Source: Luteolibacter flavescens
Lineage (GTDB): Bacteria; Verrucomicrobiota; Verrucomicrobiia; Verrucomicrobiales; Akkermansiaceae
Direction: 5' to 3'
Assembly: GCF_025950085.1 (NCBI RefSeq)
Contig: NZ_JAPDDS010000008.1
Span: forward strand, 1 to 64,000
DNA: 64,000 bases
Positions 34,552 to 42,962 of the stretch are shown here, piece after piece (positions within the stretch are counted from its first letter, which is position 1; each line of letters begins with the position of its first letter). A program made the position numbers and the translations under genes. Below the pieces are notes generated by a model, which was not told the DNA's origin, made no database searches, and worked only from the letters and a program-made list of their open reading frames with translations.

Positions 34552-35220
34552 TTACTTCTTGGCCGGAAGATAGGTTCCGTCCTCCTGGATCACGTCCAGA
34601 TCGCCGAGTTTGCCCTTGGTCCCGTCGGAGAACAGGATGGTGCCGTCGGCCTGGACCTTGTTTCCATTCGGGAAAGACTTTTCCTCTTCGAGGACCGTGC
34701 CCCCACAGTCTTCGGCGATCAGGGGCTTCTCGCCCCATCCCACCACGGAGCCTTCCAGCACGGGACGACCGTCGGAAAACACCGCGTCGCCGTCATCGAT
34801 CTCCCACTTCTTGCCTTCCTTGGAGATCACGTTGCCGTCGGCCATGATCTTGGTTCCGTCCGTGAGAGTGGTCTCGGTTGAGACTTCCGATTTCTCGCCA
34901 GCCTTGACGAGCCACACCTTGCCATCCTTCCGGACCACGCCGTCCGCGATGAAATAAACGGAGAACTTACCGTCCCAGTCGAGGAACTCGCCGTTCTTGA
35001 GACTCCATTGTGTTCCGTTTGGAGAAACGACGGAGCCATCCTTCCCGACCTTGGTCCCATCCTTCAAGGTGGCTTCTTCCGTCAGGTCGGTCTTGTTGCC
35101 GTCCTTCACGGTCACGACCTTTCCGTCCTTCATCGCAATGCCGTCCTTTGCGGCGGCGAAGCCGATCGTTGCAGCGAGGATTGCGATGAGGACACGCGGG
35201 GAATTCAAATGTGTTTTCAT
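34552..35220 (-). CDS. Exported repeat protein, DUF6799-like
   Basis: A 222-residue protein with a signal peptide (MKTHLNSPRVLIAILAATIG) followed by a repeated short beta motif: KDGKVVTVKDG, LKDGTKVGKDGSVV, RKDGKVWLVKAGE, LTDGTKIMADGNV, PNGNKVQADGTILFSDG. The units resemble DUF6799 repeats, which stack as small beta structures. Function is unknown; an envelope role is suggested by the signal. The start is the ATG at 35220; the open frame beyond it is unlikely. It has its own terminator. Confidence 0.75.
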   Translation of the reverse strand: MKTHLNSPRVLIAILAATIGFAAAKDGIAMKDGKVVTVKDGNKTDLTEEATLKDGTKVGKDGSVVSPNGTQWSLKNGEFLDWDGKFSVYFIADGVVRKDGKVWLVKAGEKSEVSTETTLTDGTKIMADGNVISKEGKKWEIDDGDAVFSDGRPVLEGSVVGWGEKPLIAEDCGGTVLEEEKSFPNGNKVQADGTILFSDGTKGKLGDLDVIQEDGTYLPAKK

Positions 35221-35647
35221 GGTCTGATGTTGGTGTTTCTGGGGCTCCAGGAACCCGGCCGCGGCTATTGCAGAAAACAGGCCCTTCCGGTCACCCTGGC
35301 TCTGATGCGCTGCCTGCAAGGGCTACACGTCCGGGAGGCTAGAGGCCGCAAGGTTCACCCAAGCGCACGATGCACGTCCGGTAATCTCAAAATGCAGGGA
35401 TGGTGCCCGGCGAGGCATGAAGTAAGGCGTCGCCTCCCAGCTGGTTGGAGACGCGGAGGACAAAACGACGGGCGATTGTGTCCTGAGAATCTATCCCGCG
35501 TGGACGACGAGAGCCCTTCTCCCGTGCAAACCGCAAGCCGGGCGTGCAATTGTTATTCATGCCGATGGGCGGCAGCCGATCTATGGGTGAAGAACCAAGG
35601 ACTTACCCGTCATCAAGGCGTGGCATGGTGCATGCAAACGACCGCCC
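35221..35647. other. Intergenic region of about 430 bases
   Basis: No gene is visible between the DUF6799 gene and the DUF1328-like gene. A plus-strand frame that runs through is a non-coding extension of the DUF883 gene's frame. Promoters for the flanking divergent genes are expected here. Confidence 0.4.
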
Positions 35648-35863
35648 ATGACCCGCTGGCCCCTTATCTTCCTCTATCTCGCGCTTTGTTGCGCAGGTTT
35701 CGGGTTCAGCGGGATCCCTTCGGTCATCGCCCCTCCAGCACGTCTGGCCTTTTTCGTTCTTCTCATCCTCTCCTTCTCCGCCTTCGTAATGACGAAGCGC
35801 TTGCGTCCCACTCACAAGGGTCCGGAGCGATCTTTACGCACACTCCCGCAGCGCCCGAACTGA
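35648..35863 (+). CDS. DUF1328-like small membrane protein
   Basis: This 71-residue protein opens with MTRWPLIFLYLALCCAGFGF and a second helix, ARLAFFVLLILSFSAFVM, a layout like DUF1328 (UPF0391, YtjA), which has two close helices with a Gly-rich turn. The tail is basic. DUF1328 genes are frequent in stress-gene neighbourhoods; the function is unknown. It lies 59 bases before the DUF883 gene on the same strand. Confidence 0.65.
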   Translation: MTRWPLIFLYLALCCAGFGFSGIPSVIAPPARLAFFVLLILSFSAFVMTKRLRPTHKGPERSLRTLPQRPN

Positions 35864-35922
35864 CCGCTGCCACTCCACGCAAGGCCTCCTTCCACCTCTC
35901 CACAAACAAACCAAAACACATC

Positions 35923-36336
35923 ATGGCTGACAAAAACGACCCGTTTGATCCCGCATTGGAACCCGCCGCCGGACCGGGGCCTTCCCCAACAACCGCTTCC
36001 GACGCTGCCAGGGAGTTTGTCGGCTACACGGCGGAGAAAGCGAAAGAGCTGAAGGACAACGCGGTCGAATCGGTGCAGCATCTCCGCGATGCGGCGGCGG
36101 AGGCCACCTCCGATCTCAGGCAAGCTGCAAGGAAAGGTGCAGACGACTTGAAAGCTGCTGCCGGCAACCTCGCTGAAGAGGCACGAAGCATCGCGGCGAG
36201 GGAATGGGAGGAAAGCCGCGAGAAGGCCAAGCACCTGTTCATCACCACCGAAGATTACATCCGGGCCAATCCCACCCGGGCCGTGCTAGGGGCCGTGGGC
36301 ATTGGTTTCCTCCTTGGGCTGCTTTCCCGTCGCTGA
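35923..36336 (+). CDS. DUF883 (ElaB/YqjD-like) ribosome- or membrane-associated protein
   Basis: A 137-residue protein, mostly a long amphipathic Ala-rich helix (TAEKAKELKDNAVESVQHLR, DLRQAARKGADDLKAAAGNL) ending in a C-terminal membrane helix, AVLGAVGIGFLLGLLSRR. This end is the signature of ElaB/YgaM/YqjD (DUF883). Those proteins anchor to the inner membrane and bind ribosomes in stationary phase in E. coli. It heads a three-gene run with the holin-X-like and unknown genes. The true start is the ATG at 35923. Confidence 0.85.
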   Translation: MADKNDPFDPALEPAAGPGPSPTTASDAAREFVGYTAEKAKELKDNAVESVQHLRDAAAEATSDLRQAARKGADDLKAAAGNLAEEARSIAAREWEESREKAKHLFITTEDYIRANPTRAVLGAVGIGFLLGLLSRR

Positions 36337-36355
36337 TCCAGCCTTGGCACCATCC

Positions 36356-36748
36356 ATGGAAACTCCGGAACGACCCGGTCCGCCAGAAGGCAAGGGTCTG
36401 AACGCATCCGTCGGCGATTTTGTCTCCTTGCGGCTTCGTCTCGTTTTGATGGAGGCGGGAGATGCGGCAAAGACGCTTGCAACGAAAGCAGCGGCAGCTG
36501 CCGCGATTGCCGTCATGGCCATTATCGCGTGGATGTTATTCGTTGCCGGGGTGGTGGGCTGGCTAGCGGTCGCAACCACCGCCCCGTGGTATCTCCTTTC
36601 CATGCTGGCCGGCGGGGTGCATGTCATCATCGCGGGCGGGCTGGCGCTATATATCAGGAGGGCAGCTGCCCCGGCTTTCCCTCTCACCAGAAACGAACTC
36701 ACCAAGGACAAGGAATGGCTATCCCGCCTCAAGAAGCCGCGTCACTGA
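36356..36748 (+). CDS. Holin-X-like (DUF1469-type) membrane protein
   Basis: A 130-residue protein with two central membrane helices, AIAVMAIIAWMLFVAGVVGW and the following LSMLAGGVHVIIAGGLALYI, flanked by charged amphipathic ends. This resembles the putative superfamily III holin-X/DUF1469 proteins that accompany DUF883 genes in many stress and cell-envelope clusters. The start is the ATG at 36356, 20 bases after the DUF883 stop. Its end overlaps the next gene by 34 bases. Confidence 0.7.
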   Translation: METPERPGPPEGKGLNASVGDFVSLRLRLVLMEAGDAAKTLATKAAAAAAIAVMAIIAWMLFVAGVVGWLAVATTAPWYLLSMLAGGVHVIIAGGLALYIRRAAAPAFPLTRNELTKDKEWLSRLKKPRH

Positions 36749-37266
36749 TCAGAAGGATCGGAGAATCCCGGCAAGCGGTCGAATTCGGTGTGGAGAACCT
36801 GCGTTGCCGGATCGACTTCAAGACCCGTTTGAAAGTGGCCTACGCCCGCCATCCTTGGAGATGGACGGGTACTGCGACGCTCGTCGGCTTTGTGCTTCAG
36901 CGCGTCTTCTTGCGGAAACGTCCCCCTGCACGAGCTGCCTTGAACGGAACTACCGGCGTGTTGGGCCTCCTTGCAGGGGGTGTCCTAGCAGCCGCGAAGC
37001 CGCACATCGCTTCGTGGATCTGGTCGCGGGCGAAAGGCCGTTTCCCCCGTCTGCAGGACATGTTCGCTGGCGAAAGCCTTCAAAGCGGATTGGCGAAGGA
37101 AGGCAGACGGATACATTTTTCCCACGGGCCAAATCACGAAAGTGACAAAATCGGAGGGTGCCAAGCCAGCAATCCTCCTTCGAAATTTCGGCAATATGTC
37201 ACCACTGCCGAGGGCAACGATTATGCCGCCGGTGTCGACGGCGAGCTAAGCGAGAGTCAACTCTGA
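36715..37266 (+). CDS. Hypothetical membrane-associated protein, third gene of the DUF883 operon
   Basis: 183 residues from the ATG at 36715, preceded by AAGGA and overlapping the holin-X-like gene by 34 bases. A basic helical N-terminus leads to two hydrophobic stretches (WTGTATLVGFVLQRVFL and TGVLGLLAGGVLAAAK), then a polar, low-complexity tail from about residue 140. The position matches the third small gene often found after DUF883 and holin-X genes (DUF3618-like context), but I cannot name the family. Confidence 0.6.
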   Translation: MAIPPQEAASLIRRIGESRQAVEFGVENLRCRIDFKTRLKVAYARHPWRWTGTATLVGFVLQRVFLRKRPPARAALNGTTGVLGLLAGGVLAAAKPHIASWIWSRAKGRFPRLQDMFAGESLQSGLAKEGRRIHFSHGPNHESDKIGGCQASNPPSKFRQYVTTAEGNDYAAGVDGELSESQL

Positions 37267-37381
37267 GTATCCTCATTGAGCCGGTGACAGACCAACGAAC
37301 CGACTGACGGGCTCAAGCGCGAGCTCTGCAGAAAGCGCAACGTCCTTTGCGTTGCGGAGCTTTCCGACGAAAGGTCTCCAG

Positions 37382-37738
37382 GTGAATCTTTTACAAGCTG
37401 AGAAGTTGGCGGCACGTGGCTTGTGGAACGAAGCCAAGGCCGCAATCTATTCCTTACCTCGACCCAAGCGCAAAGGTCGGCAGGCCCTTCGGATTCTGGT
37501 ACGGATATTCCGTGAGACCCGTGAATGGACTCGAGGCAGCGAACTGGCCGCGAAGCTTGCGACTGGCAGCCCGCTCGATCGTCAGGCCGCCGCATCCTTC
37601 TACCATGGCGAGGCAGCGGCTCTGGTGGAGATCGGACAGTTTGATGAGGCACGCTCAGCAGTGGCTGCCTCCTGTTCGGCTTGGCCTGAAGCCAGGAGAG
37701 TTGTCCTGGACGACAAGCGTTTCGATTGCTTGCGGTGA
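37382..37738 (+). CDS. Possible TPR-like small protein
   Basis: A helical frame of about 118 residues from a GTG at 37382; a TTG at 37352 is possible. Repeated helix pairs (LLQAEKLAARGLWNEAKAAI and AAALVEIGQFDEARSAVAAS) resemble tetratricopeptide units. No ribosome-binding site is obvious and the frame has no ATG start, so this may be a weak or decaying gene. Confidence 0.4.
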   Translation: MNLLQAEKLAARGLWNEAKAAIYSLPRPKRKGRQALRILVRIFRETREWTRGSELAAKLATGSPLDRQAAASFYHGEAAALVEIGQFDEARSAVAASCSAWPEARRVVLDDKRFDCLR

Positions 37739-37916
37739 TGCCTGTCCTGCGGAAATCTGAATTCGCTCTTCCTTCTGGTTCGATCGTCGGCAGAGAAGAT
37801 AGAATTGATCCCGAGGTATATGAGGGGAGCGGAACCAAGGATACCTCGTAATTTGGCTCAGAGGAGCCGAAGCCTGTTTTCCCAATGGCGTTCGCTCGCA
37901 GAGCATCGTGCAAGCC

Positions 37917-38441
37917 TCAGGCCGACATCCAATCAATGATCAGCTTCAGAAGCGCGAGCGACCCGATGATGATGAGGACTACTCCAACGATCACCGCGGC
38001 AATGAGAAGGATCGCGAAGCTTCCAGCATGCCGGATGGCCTTCTCGCGCTCCGCAGGCGACATCTGTGCGGACATGGCCTTCTGGAGCAGGTCGTGATTC
38101 CGGCGGTTCGACTTGAACCAGACCGAAAAGAGGTCGCCGACCACGGGGACGGAGCCGACCGCCGCATTCGCGAGAATGTTGAGGGCCATCGCAATCAGCA
38201 CCTTTCGGGAGACGCCCCGGCGGCCAGCCTCGTTAATAATCGCCAGACCAAACAATGAGGCAACGGTGTCTCCAAGTCCCGGAAACAGCCCGAGGATTGG
38301 GTCCAGACCGATCCGGATATTGGTGCCAGGAATCCGAATGAAGTCGTCCATCAAGGATGCAACGAATCCCGAGGTCCAGCGCTCGCCTTCGCCTGCCTTG
38401 CCTGCGCCCTTGTCGAACTGGCCCGGAGTGACGTTTCTCAT
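37917..38441 (-). CDS. DUF4112 membrane protein
   Basis: A 174-residue protein with the DUF4112 core: DDFIRIPGTNIRIGLDPILG is followed by PGLGDTVASLFGLAIINEAG, a second membrane-embedded part ILANAAVGSVPVVGDLFSVW and then FKSNRRNHDLL. A C-terminal membrane helix (ILLIAAVIVGVVLIIIGSLA) ends the protein. The family is widespread and of unknown function; Gly- and Pro-rich repeats suggest a membrane-inserted fold. It is alone on the minus strand between two plus-strand regions. Confidence 0.85.
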   Translation of the reverse strand: MRNVTPGQFDKGAGKAGEGERWTSGFVASLMDDFIRIPGTNIRIGLDPILGLFPGLGDTVASLFGLAIINEAGRRGVSRKVLIAMALNILANAAVGSVPVVGDLFSVWFKSNRRNHDLLQKAMSAQMSPAEREKAIRHAGSFAILLIAAVIVGVVLIIIGSLALLKLIIDWMSA

Positions 38442-38579
38442 CTTACTGCTATGCTATCCTCAGGTGAAGCGGCAGCAATCCGCTCTTTCGCATCGGCAAG
38501 GGTGAAGGGAAGGTAGGGCAACAGACAAATTCTTTCAGTAGAGAGCACCTCTCTGCATCGGAGAATCGGCCGTTAACTG

Positions 38580-39128
38580 TTAGGCCGCCTGAGACTTCGA
38601 CAACCCAAGCGCACGACAGATTGCGCTGCAAAACGCCGGGAGATCATCCGGGTCCCGCGAACTGATCATTCGTCCATCTTCAACCACTTCCGAATTCTCC
38701 CACTCTGCTCCCGCATTGATCAGGTCGGCGGAGATCGCGTGATAAGACGTCATCTTGCGTCCGTCGACGAGTTCTGCGTCGATGAGGATCTGGGCACCGT
38801 GACAGATGGCGAAGACGGGCTTTTCTTTTTCAAAGAAGTGCTTCACGAAGTGCTGTGCAGCGGTCGATGTGCGAAGAGCGTCGGAATTGATTACCCCGCC
38901 AGGTAGCAACAATGCATCGAATTCATTTGGGTCGGCGTCCCCCAGTGAAGCATCTGCCTTGATGGTTTGTCCCCACTCCTTGTCCTTCCAACCCCGGATA
39001 GCTTCCCCCTCGGGAGTGACAACTACCACCGACGCGCCCGCTTCTTGGAGAGCAGCCGAAGGATCGAGGAGTTCGGATTGCTCGAAGCCGTCCGTCGCAA
39101 GCACCGCCACTTTCTTGGATGTTTTCAT
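38580..39128 (-). CDS. DJ-1/PfpI-family protein
   Basis: A 182-residue protein of the PfpI/DJ-1 superfamily from the ATG at 39128. The nucleophile elbow is FAICHGAQ with Cys at about 109 and a following His; the conserved Glu lies in DGFEQSEL. FDALLLPGGVINSDALR is another family stretch. Members of this branch (YhbO/PfpI) act as stress-protective enzymes against reactive carbonyls and as proposed deglycases, and are induced by oxidative and acid stress. It is a single gene. Confidence 0.88.
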   Translation of the reverse strand: MKTSKKVAVLATDGFEQSELLDPSAALQEAGASVVVVTPEGEAIRGWKDKEWGQTIKADASLGDADPNEFDALLLPGGVINSDALRTSTAAQHFVKHFFEKEKPVFAICHGAQILIDAELVDGRKMTSYHAISADLINAGAEWENSEVVEDGRMISSRDPDDLPAFCSAICRALGLSKSQAA

Positions 39129-39438
39129 CGCCCGGCATCTTGCGGGATGTGTGCCAATCACGTAAGACGCTGAGCTGTGGATAGTCAGCAGCGGTTGGTT
39201 CGGCAGAGTGCACGGGATGCGTGCGATTTGACCGGGACAACCCCATAGGAGTCCTTTAAATGATCGGGTGGTCCTTCGGGAAAGCGGCTTGAACCCGACT
39301 CGGGAGTTAGCGGCTAAATCGACCATACAATCGGGGAGCACCGATTGGGCCATAGCCCACGGCTCTCCCCGGGGAAGGATTTCTTACTCGTTGTGTCAGC
39401 AAGGTGGCCTAGCGCTTGAAGCACCCTTGATGTGGTAG
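39129..39438. other. Intergenic region of about 310 bases
   Basis: I see no gene or repeat between the PfpI gene start and the next plus-strand frame. It should carry the PfpI promoter. Confidence 0.35.
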
Positions 39439-39687
39439 GTGACCCTTGAAGAACTACGCGGCTATAACGGCATTTGTGTTGAACTCCACGTTGGACGGGA
39501 GGTGTGGCTTTCCACTTTGGCAGTCGGTGAGGACGCAAAGCTCAAGGATTTCCGTCCGACAAACGAAGACCCCTTCGAAACGGCACCTTCTGCTCCGCTC
39601 TCCGTGGACGAGCGCCTCCTCGCAGCCCTTCACCTGGAAGGAAAGGAGAGGCTGGTCGCGGAGGCAAGTTGGCTAATCACTTCCTGA
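39439..39687 (+). CDS. Small hypothetical protein upstream of mutarotase gene
   Basis: This 82-residue frame opens with a GTG and reads VTLEELRGYNGICVELHVGR. It contains a balanced mix of residues and one likely helix near the C-terminus (DERLLAALHLEG). It ends 23 bases before the mutarotase start, so it could be the first gene of that unit. No family is recognised and no strong ribosome-binding site precedes it. Confidence 0.4.
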   Translation: MTLEELRGYNGICVELHVGREVWLSTLAVGEDAKLKDFRPTNEDPFETAPSAPLSVDERLLAALHLEGKERLVAEASWLITS

Positions 39688-39710
39688 GACGACACGACAC
39701 CGCCGGGGGA

Positions 39711-40610
39711 ATGACCGCTGCTACACAGGCCGCCATGGATGATATCCCGCAATCGTCGACCGTCTCCACCATCCGGGTAGGAGCGGACTTTGAGATCTAC
39801 CGGATTGATCATCCCCGCTGCCAGGCCCTGATAGCGCGACAGGGAGCCCAGGTCTTGGAATGGACCACCTCTACGGGGGATCCCATTCTCTATCGCAGCA
39901 GTCTCGCAGCCCTCGAGAGAGGAAGACCTGTACGGGCTGGTGTTCCCATTTGTTGGCCATGGTTTGCCAATCATCCCACCGATTCCTCCCTGCCGCTTCA
40001 CGGATTTGTGAGGACCCTCGACTGGAGTCTCGATTCCGTCCGCGAAAGCGAGCCGGGAGTCGCCATGACATTCATCTTCGAAAGCACCCCGGAGACAATG
40101 GAGCTGTGGCCCCACCGCTTTCGGCTCGAAGCGCGGATCGAGTTAGGAGCCGAGCTGACGGTCGGGCTTCGTGCGATCAACACCGGGACCCGGCCGTTCA
40201 TGATGGGCGGAGCGCTGCATACCTATCTTGCGGTCGGAGATCTGGCCGACGTTCACATCGAGGGTTTGGAGGGATTCGACCACCTCGACAAAACAACCGG
40301 TATGTGCGTAGCGGCATCCTACGACGCCCTTCGCTTTTTCGGCGAAGAGATCGACCGCATCTATGACACACCCGGGCCGGTGAGTGTGATCGACCGTTCC
40401 CGTGGGCAGAAGACTCTTGTAGAGAATCGTGGGAACACCGCGACGGTGATCTGGAACCCGGGCCGGCTCAACGCGGATCAGATCGATGACATCGGCACCG
40501 GAGAGGCCGATCATTTCATTGCCGTCGAGCCGGCAATCCCCGGCGGACACGAGGTCGAGGTCTCGCCCGGTTCGTATCATGTGCTGCTGACTAGGATATC
40601 ACTGGCGTGA
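39711..40610 (+). CDS. D-hexose-6-phosphate mutarotase (aldose 1-epimerase-like)
   Basis: A 299-residue beta-sandwich enzyme. Family stretches are ARQGAQVLEW, GRPVRAGVPICWPWF, LPLHGFVRTLDW, GGALHTYLAVGDL and FIAVEPA. The His in HGF and HTY and a Glu near the end match the catalytic set of YeaD-type mutarotases, which interconvert anomers of glucose-6-phosphate. The ATG at 39711 follows GGGGA; an inner ATG at 39735 is possible. A broken copy of its first codons sits at 31992. It may feed the island's glycan enzymes (inference). Confidence 0.86.
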   Translation: MTAATQAAMDDIPQSSTVSTIRVGADFEIYRIDHPRCQALIARQGAQVLEWTTSTGDPILYRSSLAALERGRPVRAGVPICWPWFANHPTDSSLPLHGFVRTLDWSLDSVRESEPGVAMTFIFESTPETMELWPHRFRLEARIELGAELTVGLRAINTGTRPFMMGGALHTYLAVGDLADVHIEGLEGFDHLDKTTGMCVAASYDALRFFGEEIDRIYDTPGPVSVIDRSRGQKTLVENRGNTATVIWNPGRLNADQIDDIGTGEADHFIAVEPAIPGGHEVEVSPGSYHVLLTRISLA

Positions 40611-40670
40611 GGATGCGTTGCTTCGCCGTTCGACCGACGACATTGGCATATTCATAGCAAGAGACAGAGA

Positions 40671-41606
40671 ATGGCTACGAGCCGCGAGAACGCGTCTGAT
40701 GATTCCGGGAGGACCGTGTCCATGGTCGCCACATGGCTCCGCGCCTTGCGACTCCCCTTCTACCCGATGTCATGGCTGGGCTACACGCTCGGAGCCTCTC
40801 TGGTCATTCCACTCCGGGAACTCTGGTCGATGCCCGCATACTGGTGGGGATATACCGTCGTGTTTTTGGTGGAGGCCCTCACGGTGTTCGTCAACGACCT
40901 CTATGACTTTGAAAGCGACCGGCGCAACCGGAGCCACGGCAATTTCAGCGGCGGCTCCCGGGTCCTGGTCGAGCACCGCCTGACTCCGGCCGACTTGAAA
41001 AGAGCTTGCCGGATCGTGCTTGCGGGAGTGGTCGTGGCGGGTGTGTGGGTCCAGCTTCATTCGCCGGCACCGGTAGCCGTCAATCTGGCACTCATCGCCA
41101 CAGCCCTCATCCTTGGTGTCGGCTACACCGCACCACCCCTGAAGCTCAGCCACCGGGGCTGTGGCGAAATCACCGTCGCGCTGGTGCACAGTTTCCTCGT
41201 CATCCAATGCGGGGCAGCGGTTGTCGGAGGCGAGGTCGGTCATCCCGGCATCGTTGAAACCGCGTTACCCCTTTTCCTCGCGATCATCCCTTCGATCAGC
41301 ATTTCGGGGCTTCCCGATGTCGATGCGGACCGGGCGGCAGGAAAGCGAACCCTCGCGGTCAAACTAGGCCCGCGCCCAGTGATCATTCTGGCAGTCGCTT
41401 CATCAATCGCGGCCGCGATGCTCGTCACGATCCGCGTAGACGGTTGGCCGACATGGGCGTTGTGGGGTGTCTGCGTGCATGCGCTGCTGGTAGCGGGATC
41501 AGCATTCTCCATTTGGAGACGACCTGCCGGAGAGAAGGTCGATGGCGTTATCGCCATGGCGCTTGCCTGCGTCCTGTGGTTCACGCTTGTGCCGCTCGCT
41601 TCCTGA
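40671..41606 (+). CDS. UbiA-family prenyltransferase
   Basis: This 311-residue membrane protein carries both Asp-rich motifs of the UbiA family: VNDLYDFESDRRNR near residue 80 and DVDADRAAGKRT near 220, which bind the magnesium-prenyl diphosphate. About eight hydrophobic helices separate them. Members prenylate aromatic acids (ubiquinone, menaquinone, heme O, chlorophyll) or other acceptors such as phosphoglycerol. The acceptor cannot be inferred here; no quinone genes are nearby. It follows the mutarotase gene by 60 bases. Confidence 0.85.
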   Translation: MATSRENASDDSGRTVSMVATWLRALRLPFYPMSWLGYTLGASLVIPLRELWSMPAYWWGYTVVFLVEALTVFVNDLYDFESDRRNRSHGNFSGGSRVLVEHRLTPADLKRACRIVLAGVVVAGVWVQLHSPAPVAVNLALIATALILGVGYTAPPLKLSHRGCGEITVALVHSFLVIQCGAAVVGGEVGHPGIVETALPLFLAIIPSISISGLPDVDADRAAGKRTLAVKLGPRPVIILAVASSIAAAMLVTIRVDGWPTWALWGVCVHALLVAGSAFSIWRRPAGEKVDGVIAMALACVLWFTLVPLAS

Positions 41607-41793
41607 GAATGATCAAGCGCGGAAGCAGGGTGACCTCATCTCTCCTTCCAACGCACGATGCACCCCGTCCGTGCATTTCAACTCCCGAAGTAAGGGCATG
41701 TTAGGAGCCGAATGCCCCTACATCGGACATGCCAGGATGGATGCGGCCCGGGCACGCGCCCTGCGATACTCATCGCACTTCAAACTCAATACC

Positions 41794-42294
41794 ATGAAAT
41801 CCCAAGACAAAGAAATCAGAGACGCCCGCAACGAAGATCCCATCACAGGTGAGCCCGGCAGCCATCCGGTGGCAGTAGGAGTCGGCACGGCGGCAGGTGC
41901 TGCCGCCGGCGGCGCGGTGGGGGCGATTGCGGGACCCGTCGGTGCCGCCGTGGGAGCGGTGGTCGGAGGCATCGCCGGAGCGGTGAGCGGGAAGGCGGGA
42001 GGTGAGGCGGTGAATCCGACCGTCGAGGAAGCCTACTGGCGCGAGAACCATCCCCGCCAATCGTATGCAGCTGCCGATTCATCCTACGACGACTACGATC
42101 CTGCCTACCGGATGGGCTGGGAGGGCCCGACCCGCTACGGGACGAACTTCGAGGCCGCCAACAGCGCGATGAGAAGCGACTGGGAGGAGCGGAAGGGATC
42201 GTCGAAGTTGGACTGGCAGGACGCGGAACCCGCCGTGAGGGCGGGCTGGGAACGCGTGGACAAGAAGCGCGGGGAAGATCGCGGCGTTCTCTGA
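41794..42294 (+). CDS. Glycine-zipper stress-type protein
   Basis: A 166-residue protein. Residues about 28-70 form a long Gly/Ala-rich segment (GVGTAAGAAAGGAVGAIAGP, AVGAVVGGIAGAVSGKAGG), a glycine zipper that packs in membranes or aggregates. The rest is hydrophilic with repeated aromatic-acidic units around YRMGWEGPTRYG, SDWEER, LDWQD and AGWERV. Proteins of this shape are common next to DUF883 and KGG-type genes in stress clusters. The start is the ATG at 41794; a hairpin terminator follows the stop. Confidence 0.72.
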   Translation: MKSQDKEIRDARNEDPITGEPGSHPVAVGVGTAAGAAAGGAVGAIAGPVGAAVGAVVGGIAGAVSGKAGGEAVNPTVEEAYWRENHPRQSYAAADSSYDDYDPAYRMGWEGPTRYGTNFEAANSAMRSDWEERKGSSKLDWQDAEPAVRAGWERVDKKRGEDRGVL

Positions 42295-42314
42295 ATACCG
42301 CATCATTTGGTTGG

Positions 42315-42350
42315 GCCGGGTCGGCGGGAATCGCCGGCCCGGCTGAATTT
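42315..42350 (+). terminator. Hairpin terminator after glycine-zipper gene
   Basis: GCCGGG (42315-42320) pairs with CCCGGC (42338-42343), with an inner GGCG/CGCC pair, followed by TGAATTTT. It lies 20 bases past the stop. Confidence 0.65.
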
Positions 42351-42374
42351 TGAATCCTGATCTCCCCCACGGTG

Positions 42375-42911
42375 ATGGAGGACCTTTTCTTCAAGGACTG
42401 GCAGGGCCTGCGGAACACGCTTGTTTGCGCCACCGCAGGCTACCTTTCCCTTTTTGCCTTCATCCGCATCTCGGGAAAGCGGACCTTGGCAAAGCTCAAT
42501 GCCTTTGACTTCGTGGTAGCTGTCACGTTGGGCTCGACGCTTTCCTCGATGATACTGGCGAAGGTGCCGATAGCAGAAGGGCTGCTGGCCGTCGCGGTCA
42601 TCATCGCCCTGCAGTTCGTGCTGGCCAAGGCGGCACTCGAATCACCCCGGCTTGAAAAGGTGATCAACTCCAGACCCAGCCTGCTTTTTTATGAGGGCAG
42701 CTTCATGGAGGACGCCATGCAGCGGGAGGTGATCACCAAGGAAGAGATCCTTGCGGCGGTGCGGTCATTTCGCGTCTCGGATCTCGCGGAGGTCCAGGCA
42801 GTGGTCATGGAGTTGAACGGAGACCTCACGGTGGTCCGCCGTGGCGGCTCCCCAGGGTCGAGTTCCCTCGTTGATATCTTGGATCAGGCCGATCGCCGGT
42901 CCATCTCATGA
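42375..42911 (+). CDS. DUF421 (YetF-like) membrane protein
   Basis: A 178-residue protein starting at the ATG at 42375. Three N-terminal membrane helices (CATAGYLSLFAFIRISGKRT, VVAVTLGSTLSSMIL, GLLAVAVIIALQFVLAKAAL) precede a cytoplasmic domain with RPSLLFYEGSFMEDAMQREV and EILAAVRSFRVSDLAEVQAV. This is the DUF421/YetF-YdfS pattern. Bacillus members affect spore and stress physiology. It starts 80 bases after the glycine-zipper gene and ends 51 before the YihY gene, likely the same transcript region. Confidence 0.87.
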   Translation: MEDLFFKDWQGLRNTLVCATAGYLSLFAFIRISGKRTLAKLNAFDFVVAVTLGSTLSSMILAKVPIAEGLLAVAVIIALQFVLAKAALESPRLEKVINSRPSLLFYEGSFMEDAMQREVITKEEILAAVRSFRVSDLAEVQAVVMELNGDLTVVRRGGSPGSSSLVDILDQADRRSIS

Positions 42912-42962
42912 CTTCGCTCCATTGAATCACCCGCGCCTCCCTTCGGCACCTCTTCGATTCCA

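Noticed and set aside
35008-35922. Long upstream extension of the DUF883 gene frame
   Set aside because: It overlaps the DUF6799 and DUF1328-like genes, has no family features and the family start lies at 35923.
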